Shown here: piece after piece, positions 18,138-27,433 of the stretch
How the letters are laid out: every line of letters starts with the position of its first letter
Position numbering within the stretch: the stretch's first letter is position 1
Assembly (NCBI RefSeq): GCF_020009625.1
Contig: NZ_JAIHLP010000002.1
Location: 3,224,001-3,288,000 of the forward strand
Length of the DNA: 64,000 bases
Reading direction: 5' to 3'
From: Leifsonia poae
GTDB taxonomy: Bacteria; Actinomycetota; Actinomycetes; Actinomycetales; Microbacteriaceae
Made by a program: the position numbers and the translations under genes
The notes under the pieces: model-generated
Seen by the model: the letters and a program-made list of their open reading frames with translations, nothing else
Database searches by the model: none
What the model was told of the DNA's origin: nothing

Positions 18138-20261
18138 GTGGCCAGCTCGATCTACATCACGTCCGCCGAGGGTCACACCGGCAAATCGACTGTCGCGCTC
18201 GGCGTCTTGGAGGCGCTGCGGCATTCGGTGGGCCGGGTCGGGGTGTTCCGGCCGATCGCCCGTTCGACGGTGGAGCGCGACTACGTGCTGGAGCTGCTGC
18301 TGGAGCGGGTGACCACGCCGCTGGAGTACGAGCAGTGCATCGGGGTCACTTACGACGATGTGCACGCGGATGCGGAGGCTGCCCTTTCGGAGATCGTGCA
18401 CCGGTTCCGCGCGGTCGAGGCGCTGTGCGACACCGTGGTGATCCTCGGATCGGACTATACGGATGTCGGCAGCCCCACCGAACTCGGCTTCAACGCCAGG
18501 ATCGCCGCGAACCTGGGAGCGCCGGTGCTGCTGGTGCTCGGTGGCCGGGTGGGCCAGGGGCTCGGCGAGCGGCTGGGGCAGGCGGATGCGCGCACCGGCG
18601 ACGATCTGCGGCAGCTCACTGACATGGCGATGGCCGAGTTGCGCGACGAACATGCGGCGCTCCTGGCCGTGATCGCGAACCGGTCCGATCCGGCAGCGCT
18701 CGACGCCATCGTCGCGGCGGTGGGCGCTTCGGTCGCGGCGTCGCCGGTCGGCGACGCGGTTCCGGTGTGGGCCATCCCGGAGGATCCGTTTCTCGTCGCC
18801 CCGAGCATCCGCTCGATCATGGAGACCACCGGGGCCACCCTGCTCGCGGGGGATGAGGCCCTGCTCGCACGGGAGGCGCTCGGCGTCGTGGTCGCCGCCA
18901 TGTCGATGGACAATGTGCTCCCGCGCCTGATCGAGGGCTCGGTCGTGGTTGTTCCGGGTGACCGCACCGAGGTGCTGCTCGCCGTGCTCATGGCGAACGC
19001 CTCCGGCACCTTCCCCTCGATCGCCGGCATCGTGCTGAACGGCGGGTTCGATCTGCCCGAGCCGATCGAGCGCCTGATCTCGGGCCTCCGCTCGACGTTG
19101 CCGATCATCAAAACCGATCTCGGCACCTATGACACCGTCGTGCGCATCACGCACGCGCGGGGTCGTCTTGCCGCCGACTCCCAGCGCAAATACGACACGG
19201 CGCTCGCACTGTTCGAACGTTTCGTCGACGCGGATGCGCTCCTTGCGCGCCTCGACGTGAGCCGGCGGGATGTGGTCACCCCGCTCATGTTCGAGTACGA
19301 CCTGCTGGAGCGTGCCCGTGCCGCGAACAAGCACATCGTTCTTCCTGAGGGCGAGGACGATCGCATCCTGCGCGCCGCCGCCACGCTGCTGTCGCGCGGC
19401 GTCGCCCGGCTCACGATACTCGGCGAGCCGTTCGAGGTGCGATCGCGGGCGGTGGAGCTCGGCCTCGACCTCTCGCAGGCCGAGGTGCTCAGCCCGTTCG
19501 ACGATGTGCTGCGGCTGCGTTTCGCCCAGGAGTACGCGCGGCTGCGGGCGCACAAGGGCATCACGCTCGACCAGGCTTCGGATACGGTCACCGACCCGTC
19601 GTATTTCGGCACGATGATGGTGCAGCTGGGGCTCGCCGACGGCATGGTGTCGGGGGCATCGCACACGACGGCCCACACAATCCGCCCGGCGTTCGAGATC
19701 ATCAAGACACGGCCGGAGGTCGCTGTGGTCTCCAGCGTGTTCCTCATGGCGCTCGCCGATCGGGTGCTCGTATACGGAGATTGCGCCGTCATCCCCGATC
19801 CGACGGCCGAACAGCTCGCCGATATCGCGATTTCGTCGGCCGAGACCGCGGTGCAGTTCGGCATCGAGCCTCGGGTCGCCATGCTGTCGTACTCAACGGG
19901 CGAGTCGGGGTCGGGCATCGATGTCGACAAGGTCCGCGCGGCGACGGCCCTGGTGCGGGAACGTGCGCCGCATCTGCCGGTGGACGGTCCGCTGCAATAC
20001 GATGCGGCGGCGGATGCGGCGGTCGGCGCGGCCAAGCTTCCCGGCTCGGCGGTGGCCGGGCGGGCGACGGTGTTCATCTTCCCCGACCTGAACACGGGCA
20101 ACAACACCTACAAGGCGGTGCAGCGCAGTGCTGGGGCCGTGGCGATCGGACCGGTGCTGCAGGGCCTGCGCAAGCCGATCAACGACCTGTCGCGGGGTGC
20201 GCTGGTGGACGACATCGTCAACACGGTCGCCATCACGGCGATTCAGGCGGCGCTCTCGTGA
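18138..20261 (+). CDS. pta: Phosphate acetyltransferase
   Basis: 707 aa, the long form. Converts acetyl-CoA + Pi to acetyl phosphate + CoA. The N-terminal P-loop-like domain (SAEGHTGKSTVALGVLEAL) and the middle DRTGG-type domain (about 215-330) are followed by the PTA_PTB catalytic domain (about 375-700; HIVLPEGEDDRIL, DGMVSGASHTTA, SYSTGESGSG, FPDLNTGNNTYK). A stop lies in frame directly upstream (TGA-GCC-GTG), so GTG 18138 is the first possible start. The stop overlaps ackA (GTGA), giving one acetate/acetyl-phosphate operon. Confidence 0.97.
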   Translation: MASSIYITSAEGHTGKSTVALGVLEALRHSVGRVGVFRPIARSTVERDYVLELLLERVTTPLEYEQCIGVTYDDVHADAEAALSEIVHRFRAVEALCDTVVILGSDYTDVGSPTELGFNARIAANLGAPVLLVLGGRVGQGLGERLGQADARTGDDLRQLTDMAMAELRDEHAALLAVIANRSDPAALDAIVAAVGASVAASPVGDAVPVWAIPEDPFLVAPSIRSIMETTGATLLAGDEALLAREALGVVVAAMSMDNVLPRLIEGSVVVVPGDRTEVLLAVLMANASGTFPSIAGIVLNGGFDLPEPIERLISGLRSTLPIIKTDLGTYDTVVRITHARGRLAADSQRKYDTALALFERFVDADALLARLDVSRRDVVTPLMFEYDLLERARAANKHIVLPEGEDDRILRAAATLLSRGVARLTILGEPFEVRSRAVELGLDLSQAEVLSPFDDVLRLRFAQEYARLRAHKGITLDQASDTVTDPSYFGTMMVQLGLADGMVSGASHTTAHTIRPAFEIIKTRPEVAVVSSVFLMALADRVLVYGDCAVIPDPTAEQLADIAISSAETAVQFGIEPRVAMLSYSTGESGSGIDVDKVRAATALVRERAPHLPVDGPLQYDAAADAAVGAAKLPGSAVAGRATVFIFPDLNTGNNTYKAVQRSAGAVAIGPVLQGLRKPINDLSRGALVDDIVNTVAITAIQAALS

Positions 20262-21466
20262 GCGCCGTGCTCGTCATCAACAGCGGCTCTTCGTCGTTCA
20301 AGTATCAGCTGATCGACATGGAGAACGAGAGGCCGCTCGCCAGCGGCCTGGTGGAACGGATCGGTGAGGACTCCGGACACACCACGCATCACGGTCCGGG
20401 GGGAACGAGCGAGCGCACGCTGGCGATCCCGGATCACACGGCCGGCTTCCGAGCGATGCTCGACGCATTCGACCTCCACGGCCCCGGCCTGGAAGAGTTC
20501 CCGCCGGTCGCGGTGGGGCATCGGGTGGTGCACGGCGGCAAGCGGTTCTTCGAGCCGACGGTGGTGACGCCGTTGGTCGAGATCAACATCGAAGATCTCG
20601 CCGACCTGGCGCCGCTGCACAATCCGGCCAATCTGCAGGGCATCCGTGCGGCCGAGAAGGCGTTCCCGGATGTTCCGCACGTCGCGGTCTTCGACACGGC
20701 CTTCCATCAGACGCTCGCGCCCGAGGCGTACACGTATGCGATCGACGCGGCTCTCGCCGAGAAGCACCGGGTGCGGCGATACGGGTTCCACGGAACCTCG
20801 CACAAGTACGTGTCAGAGGAGGCGGCGAAGTTCCTCGGCCGTCCGCTCGGCGAGCTGAAACAGATCGTGCTGCACCTCGGTAACGGGGCCTCGGCCTGCG
20901 CCATCGACGGCGGCCGCTCGGTCGACACCTCGATGGGGATGACGCCGCTGGAGGGTCTCGTGATGGGCACGCGCTCGGGTGACATCGACCCGGCCGTCCT
21001 CGTGCACCTCTCGCGTCGGGCGAACCTCGACACGGATGCGCTCGACGACCTGCTGAACCGCCGCAGCGGGCTGCTCGGTCTCTCGGGCCGAGGCGATATG
21101 CGGGATGTGTTGAACGCGGCAGACCGCGGCGAGCCGGCCGCGCGCGTGGCGCTCGACACCTATCTGCACCGGCTGAAGCACTACATCGGCGCCTATCTCG
21201 CCATCCTCGGCGGACTCGATGTGCTCACTTTCACCGCCGGTGTCGGCGAGAACGCGGCGGCTGTGCGGGCCGGCGCGCTCGACGGTCTGGCGGGCATCGG
21301 CATCCGACTGGATCAGGAACGGAATGCGGCGCGGTCTTCCGTCGCGCGGATCATCTCGACCGACGACTCGCCGGTGACGGTGCTCGTCGTTCCGACCGAC
21401 GAAGAGCTGGAGATCGCGCGGCAGACGCTCGTGGCGGTCGGCCTCCGGGGGTCGACGACCGGGTGA
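20258..21466 (+). CDS. ackA: Acetate kinase
   Basis: 402 aa. Interconverts acetyl phosphate + ADP and acetate + ATP. Signature motifs: VLVINSGSSSFKYQL at the N-terminus, GHRVVHGG, FDTAFHQT, YGFHGTSHKYVS, LHLGNGAS and TFTAGVGEN. GTG at 20258 overlaps the pta stop by 4 nt, so the two are translationally coupled. Confidence 0.97.
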   Translation: MSAVLVINSGSSSFKYQLIDMENERPLASGLVERIGEDSGHTTHHGPGGTSERTLAIPDHTAGFRAMLDAFDLHGPGLEEFPPVAVGHRVVHGGKRFFEPTVVTPLVEINIEDLADLAPLHNPANLQGIRAAEKAFPDVPHVAVFDTAFHQTLAPEAYTYAIDAALAEKHRVRRYGFHGTSHKYVSEEAAKFLGRPLGELKQIVLHLGNGASACAIDGGRSVDTSMGMTPLEGLVMGTRSGDIDPAVLVHLSRRANLDTDALDDLLNRRSGLLGLSGRGDMRDVLNAADRGEPAARVALDTYLHRLKHYIGAYLAILGGLDVLTFTAGVGENAAAVRAGALDGLAGIGIRLDQERNAARSSVARIISTDDSPVTVLVVPTDEELEIARQTLVAVGLRGSTTG

Positions 21467-21496
21467 CCCCCGGCCGGCGAGGGTGACGGCGCAGTC

Positions 21497-22837
21497 ATGC
21501 GGGTGCGGCTCTGTCGGAAGCGGACGGTGCTCGGCGCCGCCGGCGCGCTGGTTGTCGTCGCACTCGCGCTGAGCGGGTGCACCGCCGGAACGGGAACCGG
21601 AGTCGAGGTGGGGCCGCGGTTCGTGTCACCGCCGTTCCTGCGCTATTCATCCGTGCTCTGGCCCTCCCCGCTGGAGCTGGTGGGCGCTGAGCCCGGCAGC
21701 CGGCTGCGGTTGGTGGCCACACTGCCCACGCCGCGCGGAGTCTGGTCGTCGTCGGCGACGTACACGGTTCCACCGTCGGGCACGGTCGACCTGGCGGCGG
21801 AGCACCCTCAGTTCGCACCGTTCGCCGTGCCCGATTCGGCGGGACTGTTCTGGTCGCTGCGCGGGCCCCGTCTCGGCCAGGCCGAATCGGTGGAGCTGTG
21901 GATGCGGTCTGCTGCCGTCGTGACGGTGAACGCGTTCGCGGAGGGGCGTCGCATCGCTCATCGGGTGTTCGTGCTCGACGGTCTCGCCGAGAATCTGCGC
22001 CAGAACACCGTCACCGTGAACGATCTGGGGGCCGCCGTCGGAGGGGGAGCGGCGGCACCGCATCCCGGGGCCGATCCGCCGGAGACGCACGCAGACGGGC
22101 CGGTCGGCACCTTCTACGGGGCGACCCCCTCGAACGGCCCCCGCTCTCCGGCTGTGGTCGTGTTCGACGATGCCGCCGACGGCGCCTCTGCCGACTATGT
22201 CGCCCCCGTGCTCGTGGCGTTCGGCGCGTCGGTGTTTGTGCTCCCGGTGGCACGTGACGCGGGAGGGGTCCGTGTCGACGGTTCTGTCGACTCGTCGACG
22301 TTCGGGGCGGTGCTCGACTGGCTCGCCGCCCGACCAGACATCGATCCGCGGCAGGTCTTCACCTACGGCACCGCGCAGTCGGAGCAGCTCGCACTGTGGG
22401 CGGCCGCCCGGTTCGCGCCTCGGGTGAGGGGAGTGTTCGCTGCCGGGGGCTCGACGGCACTGCTCTGCCGTGCGGGCGGTCGGGTGTCTCCGGCGTTCGA
22501 CGGAGGCGTGGGCGAATCGTGTCAGCGGGGCGAGGCGTTGACCGGAACGTCCGCCGTCCTGTCGTTGGCCGCTGTGCCCGGCCCGGTCGTGCTCGCCTGC
22601 GGGGGCGCGGATGCGGTGCTCGTCGACGCCTGCGCCTGGCAGCACGCCGCAGAGCAGCTGCGCGGTCCCCGCGTCGGTGACGTACTGATCCGCTCGGACG
22701 CGGCTTCACACGCGGTGTCCGTTCCCCCGGGGCTGCCTCTCGCGTTGCCGCCGATGGGGGCGCAGCAGACCGAGATGGCGAGGGTCGCGTTCTGGAATGC
22801 GATCGCGGAGACGCTCGTGACGGCGGAGCGATCATGA
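21497..22837 (+). CDS. Lipoprotein of the acyl-CoA thioesterase/BAAT-like alpha/beta-hydrolase family, nucleophile lost
   Basis: 446 aa. The signal peptide ends in the lipobox LALSGC (Cys near 29), so it is predicted to be membrane-anchored on the outside. The N-terminal beta domain (VWSSSATYTVPPSGTVDL) matches the BAAT/thioester hydrolase N-domain, and the rest is an alpha/beta-hydrolase. At the nucleophile elbow the paralog at 22834 reads FGSSRGAQLALW while this protein reads YGTAQSEQLALW: the Ser and last Gly are replaced. The Asp and His regions (CGGAD, ASHAV) persist. Probably a non-catalytic binding homologue. ATGA overlap with the paralog suggests that they are co-produced. Confidence 0.7.
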   Translation: MRVRLCRKRTVLGAAGALVVVALALSGCTAGTGTGVEVGPRFVSPPFLRYSSVLWPSPLELVGAEPGSRLRLVATLPTPRGVWSSSATYTVPPSGTVDLAAEHPQFAPFAVPDSAGLFWSLRGPRLGQAESVELWMRSAAVVTVNAFAEGRRIAHRVFVLDGLAENLRQNTVTVNDLGAAVGGGAAAPHPGADPPETHADGPVGTFYGATPSNGPRSPAVVVFDDAADGASADYVAPVLVAFGASVFVLPVARDAGGVRVDGSVDSSTFGAVLDWLAARPDIDPRQVFTYGTAQSEQLALWAAARFAPRVRGVFAAGGSTALLCRAGGRVSPAFDGGVGESCQRGEALTGTSAVLSLAAVPGPVVLACGGADAVLVDACAWQHAAEQLRGPRVGDVLIRSDAASHAVSVPPGLPLALPPMGAQQTEMARVAFWNAIAETLVTAERS

Positions 22838-24078
22838 GGCGTGTCGTGGTGGCCGGGCTCGCCGTGCTGGCGGTGGTGACGGCTCTCTCCGGTTGCGCGG
22901 TCGGCCCGGGTCAGGAGGTCGGGCCGCGTTTCGCGCTGAGTCAGAATCCCAGCGCGGTGGGGTCACGCATCGGTATCCGGGTGCTGGCGCTCCCGCCCGG
23001 CCAGTTCGTCACGGTGAGCGCGACGGTGACCGCCGGCGATGTCTGGTCATCGCAGGCGGAGTACACCGTTCCGCCCGATGGCGAAGTCGACCTCGCGACG
23101 GAGGCGCCGCTCGACGCCCCCTTCCGCGGTGCCGACGGCATGGGGCTGTTCTGGTCGCTCGCAAACGCCGAAGGCACACCGGCCACATCCGACGAGACCT
23201 GGGGCGGGGCCACGCAGACCGTCGATCTCGCGGCCACCGTCGACGGTCGTGTCGTGGCGCGCACCGCCGTGCAGCGGATCGGCTACGCCACCATGGCACC
23301 CTCGAGGGCGGTGTTCGACGACGGGATCACCGGCGACTACTTCCGGCCCACCCGGGGATCGGTGGGTGTGCGCCCGGCCGTCATCGTGTTCGACGGCACC
23401 GACAGCGGCGTGCCGGCCGGCGTGCTCGAGGCGTCGCAGTTGGCGGCGATGGGGTACCCCGCCCTCGCCCTCTCCACCTTCGGATCTGCCGGCCAGTCGA
23501 ATCCGAGCCAGACCTTCCCCGCGGAGCGGTTCGTCTCGGCGCTCGACTGGCTGCGCTCGCAACCGGGCGTCGACGCTCAGCACATCTTCACGTTCGGTTC
23601 GTCGCGCGGCGCGCAGCTCGCCCTCTGGAGCGCCGCGCAATACGCCGGCGACGTCTACGGCGCCATCGCGCCCGGTGGGACCACCGGTCTCATCTGCAAC
23701 TCGCCGGTGACGAGTCCGTCGGTGACGGTCGACGGTGTTTGGGTGCCCTGCAGCACCACGACGCTCGATGTCAGCCCAGAGGCGGTGCTGCCGCTGAGCG
23801 TCATCCCGGGGCCGATCGTGCTCGGCTGCGCGGGCCACGACGAACAGCTCGGCAATGGATGCGCCTGGATGACGGCGGGCGAGAAGGCCCGCGGTCAGCG
23901 CTCCGGCGATGAGTTCGTCGACGCCCCGGATGCAACCCACCTCTTCTATCTCCCTCCATACACCCCGCTCGACCTCCCGGCGGAGCCGTACACGCAGGCG
24001 ACGGAGAGCGCGAGAGTCGCGTTCTGGGCGGCGGTCGCGGCCGCACTATCGGCGCCGTCGACCATCCCCGGCCGATAG
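22834..24078 (+). CDS. Lipoprotein, BAAT/acyl-CoA thioester hydrolase-like alpha/beta-hydrolase, intact triad
   Basis: 414 aa. Lipobox TALSGC (Cys near 21) after a short basic/hydrophobic signal. The N-terminal VWSSQAEYTVPPDGEVDL is the BAAT N-domain signature. Alpha/beta-hydrolase core: nucleophile GSSRG (middle Ser), Asp in GCAGHDE, His in DATHLF. Family members act on acyl thioesters or esters; extracytoplasmic bacterial members are uncharacterised. It arose by tandem duplication with the upstream gene and overlaps it by ATGA. Confidence 0.75.
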   Translation: MRRVVVAGLAVLAVVTALSGCAVGPGQEVGPRFALSQNPSAVGSRIGIRVLALPPGQFVTVSATVTAGDVWSSQAEYTVPPDGEVDLATEAPLDAPFRGADGMGLFWSLANAEGTPATSDETWGGATQTVDLAATVDGRVVARTAVQRIGYATMAPSRAVFDDGITGDYFRPTRGSVGVRPAVIVFDGTDSGVPAGVLEASQLAAMGYPALALSTFGSAGQSNPSQTFPAERFVSALDWLRSQPGVDAQHIFTFGSSRGAQLALWSAAQYAGDVYGAIAPGGTTGLICNSPVTSPSVTVDGVWVPCSTTTLDVSPEAVLPLSVIPGPIVLGCAGHDEQLGNGCAWMTAGEKARGQRSGDEFVDAPDATHLFYLPPYTPLDLPAEPYTQATESARVAFWAAVAAALSAPSTIPGR

Positions 24079-24113
24079 CGACCTCCAGCCACCGCACTGT
24101 CAGCGGCGCCAAC

Positions 24114-24125
24114 TACGATGAGGGG
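24114..24125 (+). promoter_or_regulatory. Leaderless -10 promoter of dnaX
   Basis: TACGAT (24114-24119) ends 6 nt before the GTG at 24126. Confidence 0.5.
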
Positions 24126-26639
24126 GTGGTTACCGCACTGTATCGCCGCTATCGGCCAGACACCTTCGCCGAGATGATCGGGCAGTCGCAGGTGACGGAG
24201 CCGCTCATGACGGCGCTCCGCACCAATCGGGTGAACCACGCCTATCTGTTCAGCGGCCCGCGCGGCTGCGGCAAGACCACATCGGCGCGCATTCTGGCCC
24301 GCTGCCTGAATTGCGCCGAAGGCCCGACCGACACCCCGTGCGGCAAATGCTCCAGCTGCATCGAGCTAAGCCGCGACGGCGGAGGATCGCTCGACGTGGT
24401 GGAGATCGACGCCGCCAGCCACAACGGTGTCGACGATGCCCGCGACATCCGCGAGCGGGCGATCTTCGCTCCGGCCCGCGACCGCTACAAGATCTTCATC
24501 CTCGACGAGGCGCATATGGTCACGCCGCAGGGCTTCAACGCGCTGCTCAAGATCGTCGAGGAGCCGCCGGAGCACGTGAAGTTCATCTTCGCGACGACCG
24601 AGCCCGAGAAGGTCATCGGCACCATCCGGTCACGCACCCACCACTATCCGTTCCGGCTGGTGCCGCCCGCGCAGATGCTCGAATACGTGCAGTCCCTCTG
24701 CGACAGCGAAGGCGTCACGGTGGCGCCGGGCGTTCTGCCGCTGGTCGTGCGCGCGGGCGGCGGTTCCCCCCGCGACACCCTCTCGCTGCTCGACCAGCTC
24801 ATGGCCGGCTCCGACGGCGCGACCGTCGACTACGAGCGGGCCGTCGCGCTGCTCGGCTACACCCACGCCGCCCTGCTCGACGAGGTCGTCGACACGATCG
24901 CCGCCCGCGACGCCGCCGGCGCCTTCGCCGCCGTCGACCGCATCGTGCAGACCGGGCAAGATCCCCGACGGTTCGTCGAAGACTTGCTCGAACGCCTGCG
25001 CGACCTCATCGTCGTCGCGGCGACGAGCGCCGAGGGCGCAGCCGCCGTGCTGCGCGGCATCCCGCAAGACGAGCTCGACCATATGAGCGTTCAGGCCCAC
25101 AAGTTCGGCGCTGCCGAACTGTCGCGTTCGGCCGATATCGTCAACGCCGCCCTCACCGAGATGACCGGCGCAACGTCGCCGCGCCTGCACCTCGAGCTCA
25201 TGATCGCCCGTGTCCTCGTGCCGTCGAGTGACGAGTCGGAGCGCGGCGCGCTCGCTCGTGTCGAACGGCTCGAACGTCGTGTCGGCGTGAGCGATGCGGT
25301 CACGGGCGCGTCGTCGGCCGCCCCGGCTGCGCGGCCCGAGCGGGCCGCGGTCGCGACGCCCGCCGCCCGCGTGACCGGTTCCGCGCCGGTTGCGACCCCC
25401 GCACCGGTTGCGACCCCCGCGCCGGCCCCGGCTTCGCCCGTTTCGGCGCAGCCTGCGCCGACGGAACCTGCGCGGCCCGCCGCGGCGTCGACCGAGACTG
25501 CCGCTGCGGAGCCCGTGTCGGTGTCTGCAGCGGCCGCGCCTGCTGCATCCGAGCCTGCTGCGGCCGCGCCTGCTGCATCCGAGCCTGCTGCATCCGAGCC
25601 TGCTGCATCCGAGCCCGCTGCATCCGGGCCGGTCGCGCCCGAATCCGTCGCTCCCGCATCCCCTCCCGCGGCGCCGGCGCCCATCGGGCCGGTCACGACC
25701 CAGCAGGTGAAAGATGCCTGGCCCCAGATCCTCGACGCCGTGCAACGCGCCAAACGGAGTGCGTGGATGGTCGTCTTCACCGCGCAGGTCCGTTCGCTCA
25801 ACGACGACGTGCTCTCGCTCTCCTTCCCGAGCGATAACGATGTGGCGAGCTTCCGCCAGCAACAGTCCGGAGGCGCGCTCGGGGTCAGCGAGTATCTGCG
25901 CCAGGCGATTGTCGACCTTCTCGGCATCCGGGTGAAGTTCATCGCCAAGACCGACGGATCCGGCGGTCCGTCCGGAGGTTCCGGCGGCTCGTCGACCGGT
26001 CCTGTCGCTCCGAAAAGTCCGTCGAGCGGCCGGAGCGCGTCAGACGCGCCCGCCGCGGCCCCCGCGCAGGTTCCCTCCTCGGCATCGGACGTTCCCCGCT
26101 CGCCGACCAAGGAAACGTCTGCCGCTGCCGAGCCCGCGGCGGTCACCACGGAATGGGCCGTCGCCACGATCCCCGGTGGGTCGGCGGAGACGCCCGTGGC
26201 GTCCGTTGCCGCGCCTGTCCCGTCCGCTACTGCGCCCGTTGCACCCGCTGCCGCGCCGACGGCGGTCGCCTCACAGAGCGCGGTCGCCACCCGCGAACGC
26301 GCGCCCGAGATCCCGTACGACGATGTGCCGCCCCCCGAGAGCGAGCCGCCGTATGAGCCGCCGCTCCCCGACGAGCCCGACGACGGCTGGGCGGTGGAGA
26401 CCGGCCCGGGCGTCCCCGCCAGAACGATTGATCCTGCGCCGTCCGCGCAGCGCCAGTCGACCCCGTCGGAATCGGCCCGCGCGACCGCCGCGCCCGCCCG
26501 ATCCACCGCGGCTTCGGCCGCGGGTGCCCGCACCCCCACCTTCCAGGCGCCGCAGCGGTACGGCGAAGCGGTCGTCCGCGAGATCCTCGGAGCGACGTTC
26601 ATCGAAGAGCAGGCGGCCCCGCCCGCCGGACTGAGGTAA
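24126..26639 (+). CDS. dnaX: DNA polymerase III subunit gamma/tau
   Basis: 837 aa clamp-loader ATPase subunit. Walker A GPRGCGKTTSAR (about 43-54); zinc site from CLNCAEG and CGKCSSC; DEAHM Walker B; sensor-1 region FATTEPEKV. This domain structure (1-365) is standard. A very long Ala/Pro/Glu-rich linker (about 390-520) with internal repeats follows, then a tau-like domain (QVKDAWPQILDAVQRAKRSA) and a second disordered tail. Probably only the full-length form is made; no slippery heptamer of the E. coli type was seen. recR follows after 3 nt. Confidence 0.95.
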   Translation: MVTALYRRYRPDTFAEMIGQSQVTEPLMTALRTNRVNHAYLFSGPRGCGKTTSARILARCLNCAEGPTDTPCGKCSSCIELSRDGGGSLDVVEIDAASHNGVDDARDIRERAIFAPARDRYKIFILDEAHMVTPQGFNALLKIVEEPPEHVKFIFATTEPEKVIGTIRSRTHHYPFRLVPPAQMLEYVQSLCDSEGVTVAPGVLPLVVRAGGGSPRDTLSLLDQLMAGSDGATVDYERAVALLGYTHAALLDEVVDTIAARDAAGAFAAVDRIVQTGQDPRRFVEDLLERLRDLIVVAATSAEGAAAVLRGIPQDELDHMSVQAHKFGAAELSRSADIVNAALTEMTGATSPRLHLELMIARVLVPSSDESERGALARVERLERRVGVSDAVTGASSAAPAARPERAAVATPAARVTGSAPVATPAPVATPAPAPASPVSAQPAPTEPARPAAASTETAAAEPVSVSAAAAPAASEPAAAAPAASEPAASEPAASEPAASGPVAPESVAPASPPAAPAPIGPVTTQQVKDAWPQILDAVQRAKRSAWMVVFTAQVRSLNDDVLSLSFPSDNDVASFRQQQSGGALGVSEYLRQAIVDLLGIRVKFIAKTDGSGGPSGGSGGSSTGPVAPKSPSSGRSASDAPAAAPAQVPSSASDVPRSPTKETSAAAEPAAVTTEWAVATIPGGSAETPVASVAAPVPSATAPVAPAAAPTAVASQSAVATRERAPEIPYDDVPPPESEPPYEPPLPDEPDDGWAVETGPGVPARTIDPAPSAQRQSTPSESARATAAPARSTAASAAGARTPTFQAPQRYGEAVVREILGATFIEEQAAPPAGLR
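25531..25629 (+). repeat. In-frame Ala/Glu/Pro repeat in dnaX linker
   Basis: A 30-bp unit occurs twice (25531-25560, 25561-25590) and its 15-bp half (CATCCGAGCCTGCTG) continues to 25629 with few changes, encoding AASEPA-type repeats. All units are multiples of 3, so length changes stay in frame. Confidence 0.85.
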
Positions 26640-26642
26640 CGC

Positions 26643-27239
26643 GTGTACGAAGGTATCGTTCAAGAGCTCATCGACGAATTGGGCCGGCTGCCCGGCATCG
26701 GGCCGAAGTCGGCGCAGCGCATCGCGTTCCACATCCTGCAGACAAAGACGTTCGACGTCACGCGTCTGGCCGAAGTGCTGCTCGAAGTGCGCGACAAGGT
26801 GCGGTTCTGCGAGATCTGCGGCAACGTCTCCGAGCAGGAGACGTGCTCCATCTGCCGCGACCCGCGCCGCAACCCGGAGCTGATCTGCGTCGTCGAGGAA
26901 GCCAAAGATGTGGTCGCCATCGAACGCACCCGCGAATTCCGCGGGCTGTACCACGTGCTCGGCGGCGCCATCAGCCCCATTGACGGCGTTGGACCGGACG
27001 ACCTGAGCATCCGCCAGCTGATGCAGCGCCTCGCCGATGGCACGGTTCAGGAGGTCATCATCGCGACCGACCCGAACCTCGAAGGCGAGGCGACCGCCAC
27101 GTACCTCAGCCGCCTGCTGACCACCCTGGAGATCCGCGTCACCCGGCTCGCCTCCGGGCTACCTGTGGGCGGCGACCTCGAGTACGCCGACGAAGTGACC
27201 CTCGGCCGCGCCTTCGAAGGCCGCCGCCTCGTCACGTAA
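26643..27239 (+). CDS. recR: Recombination protein RecR
   Basis: 198 aa. RecFOR-pathway mediator that helps load RecA at gaps. HhH region ([20 protein letters not shown]), four-Cys zinc finger ([16 protein letters not shown]) and TOPRIM domain ([10 protein letters not shown], then [13 protein letters not shown]). dnaX-recR is a common bacterial pair; here the gap is 3 nt. Confidence 0.97.
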   Translation: MYEGIVQELIDELGRLPGIGPKSAQRIAFHILQTKTFDVTRLAEVLLEVRDKVRFCEICGNVSEQETCSICRDPRRNPELICVVEEAKDVVAIERTREFRGLYHVLGGAISPIDGVGPDDLSIRQLMQRLADGTVQEVIIATDPNLEGEATATYLSRLLTTLEIRVTRLASGLPVGGDLEYADEVTLGRAFEGRRLVT

Positions 27240-27254
27240 CCCCTACCTCCGTCC

Positions 27255-27337
27255 TGCCCCGCCCTTCTCAGTGCCCGTCCTTCTCAGCGCCGCCCTTCTC
27301 AGCGCCGCCCTTCTCCGGGCCCGTCCCTCTCAGCGAA
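27255..27337. repeat. Degenerate 15-17-bp tandem repeat between recR and ask
   Basis: About five copies of C-rich units of the form CCGCCCTTCTCAGCG / CCCGTCCTTCTCAGCG. No gene, terminator or clear regulatory role is apparent. Confidence 0.6.
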
Positions 27338-27387
27338 GGGGGCAGAGGGGGCGGTGTCATATGCCGGAGGGGGCAAGTGCGGGCGGA

Positions 27388-27393
27388 TAGAAT
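27388..27393 (+). promoter_or_regulatory. Probable -10 of the ask-asd operon
   Basis: TAGAAT 41 nt upstream of the ask start, leaving a short leader containing CCAGGAG. Confidence 0.35.
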
Positions 27394-27433
27394 AGGGGCT
27401 CCGGCTTGACAGCCTCTAATCCCAGGAGTGTTC

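Noticed and set aside
17331..19676. Long minus-strand reading frame (781 codons) across the repeat array, SRP RNA and pta
   Set aside because: It is antisense to pta and runs through tRNA-Ser and SRP RNA; the repeated peptide is only the 68-bp repeat translated.
18093..20261. Pta with a frameshifted or longer N-terminus
   Set aside because: The upstream frame is closed by TGA 18132-18134, and the conserved SIYITSAEGHTGKS begins right after GTG 18138.
25091..26602. 503-codon Ala/Gly-rich frame antisense to dnaX
   Set aside because: Low-complexity mirror of the Ala/Pro linker of DnaX.
24126..26639. Programmed frameshift in dnaX producing gamma
   Set aside because: No A-rich slippery heptamer plus hairpin of the E. 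coli type was seen.
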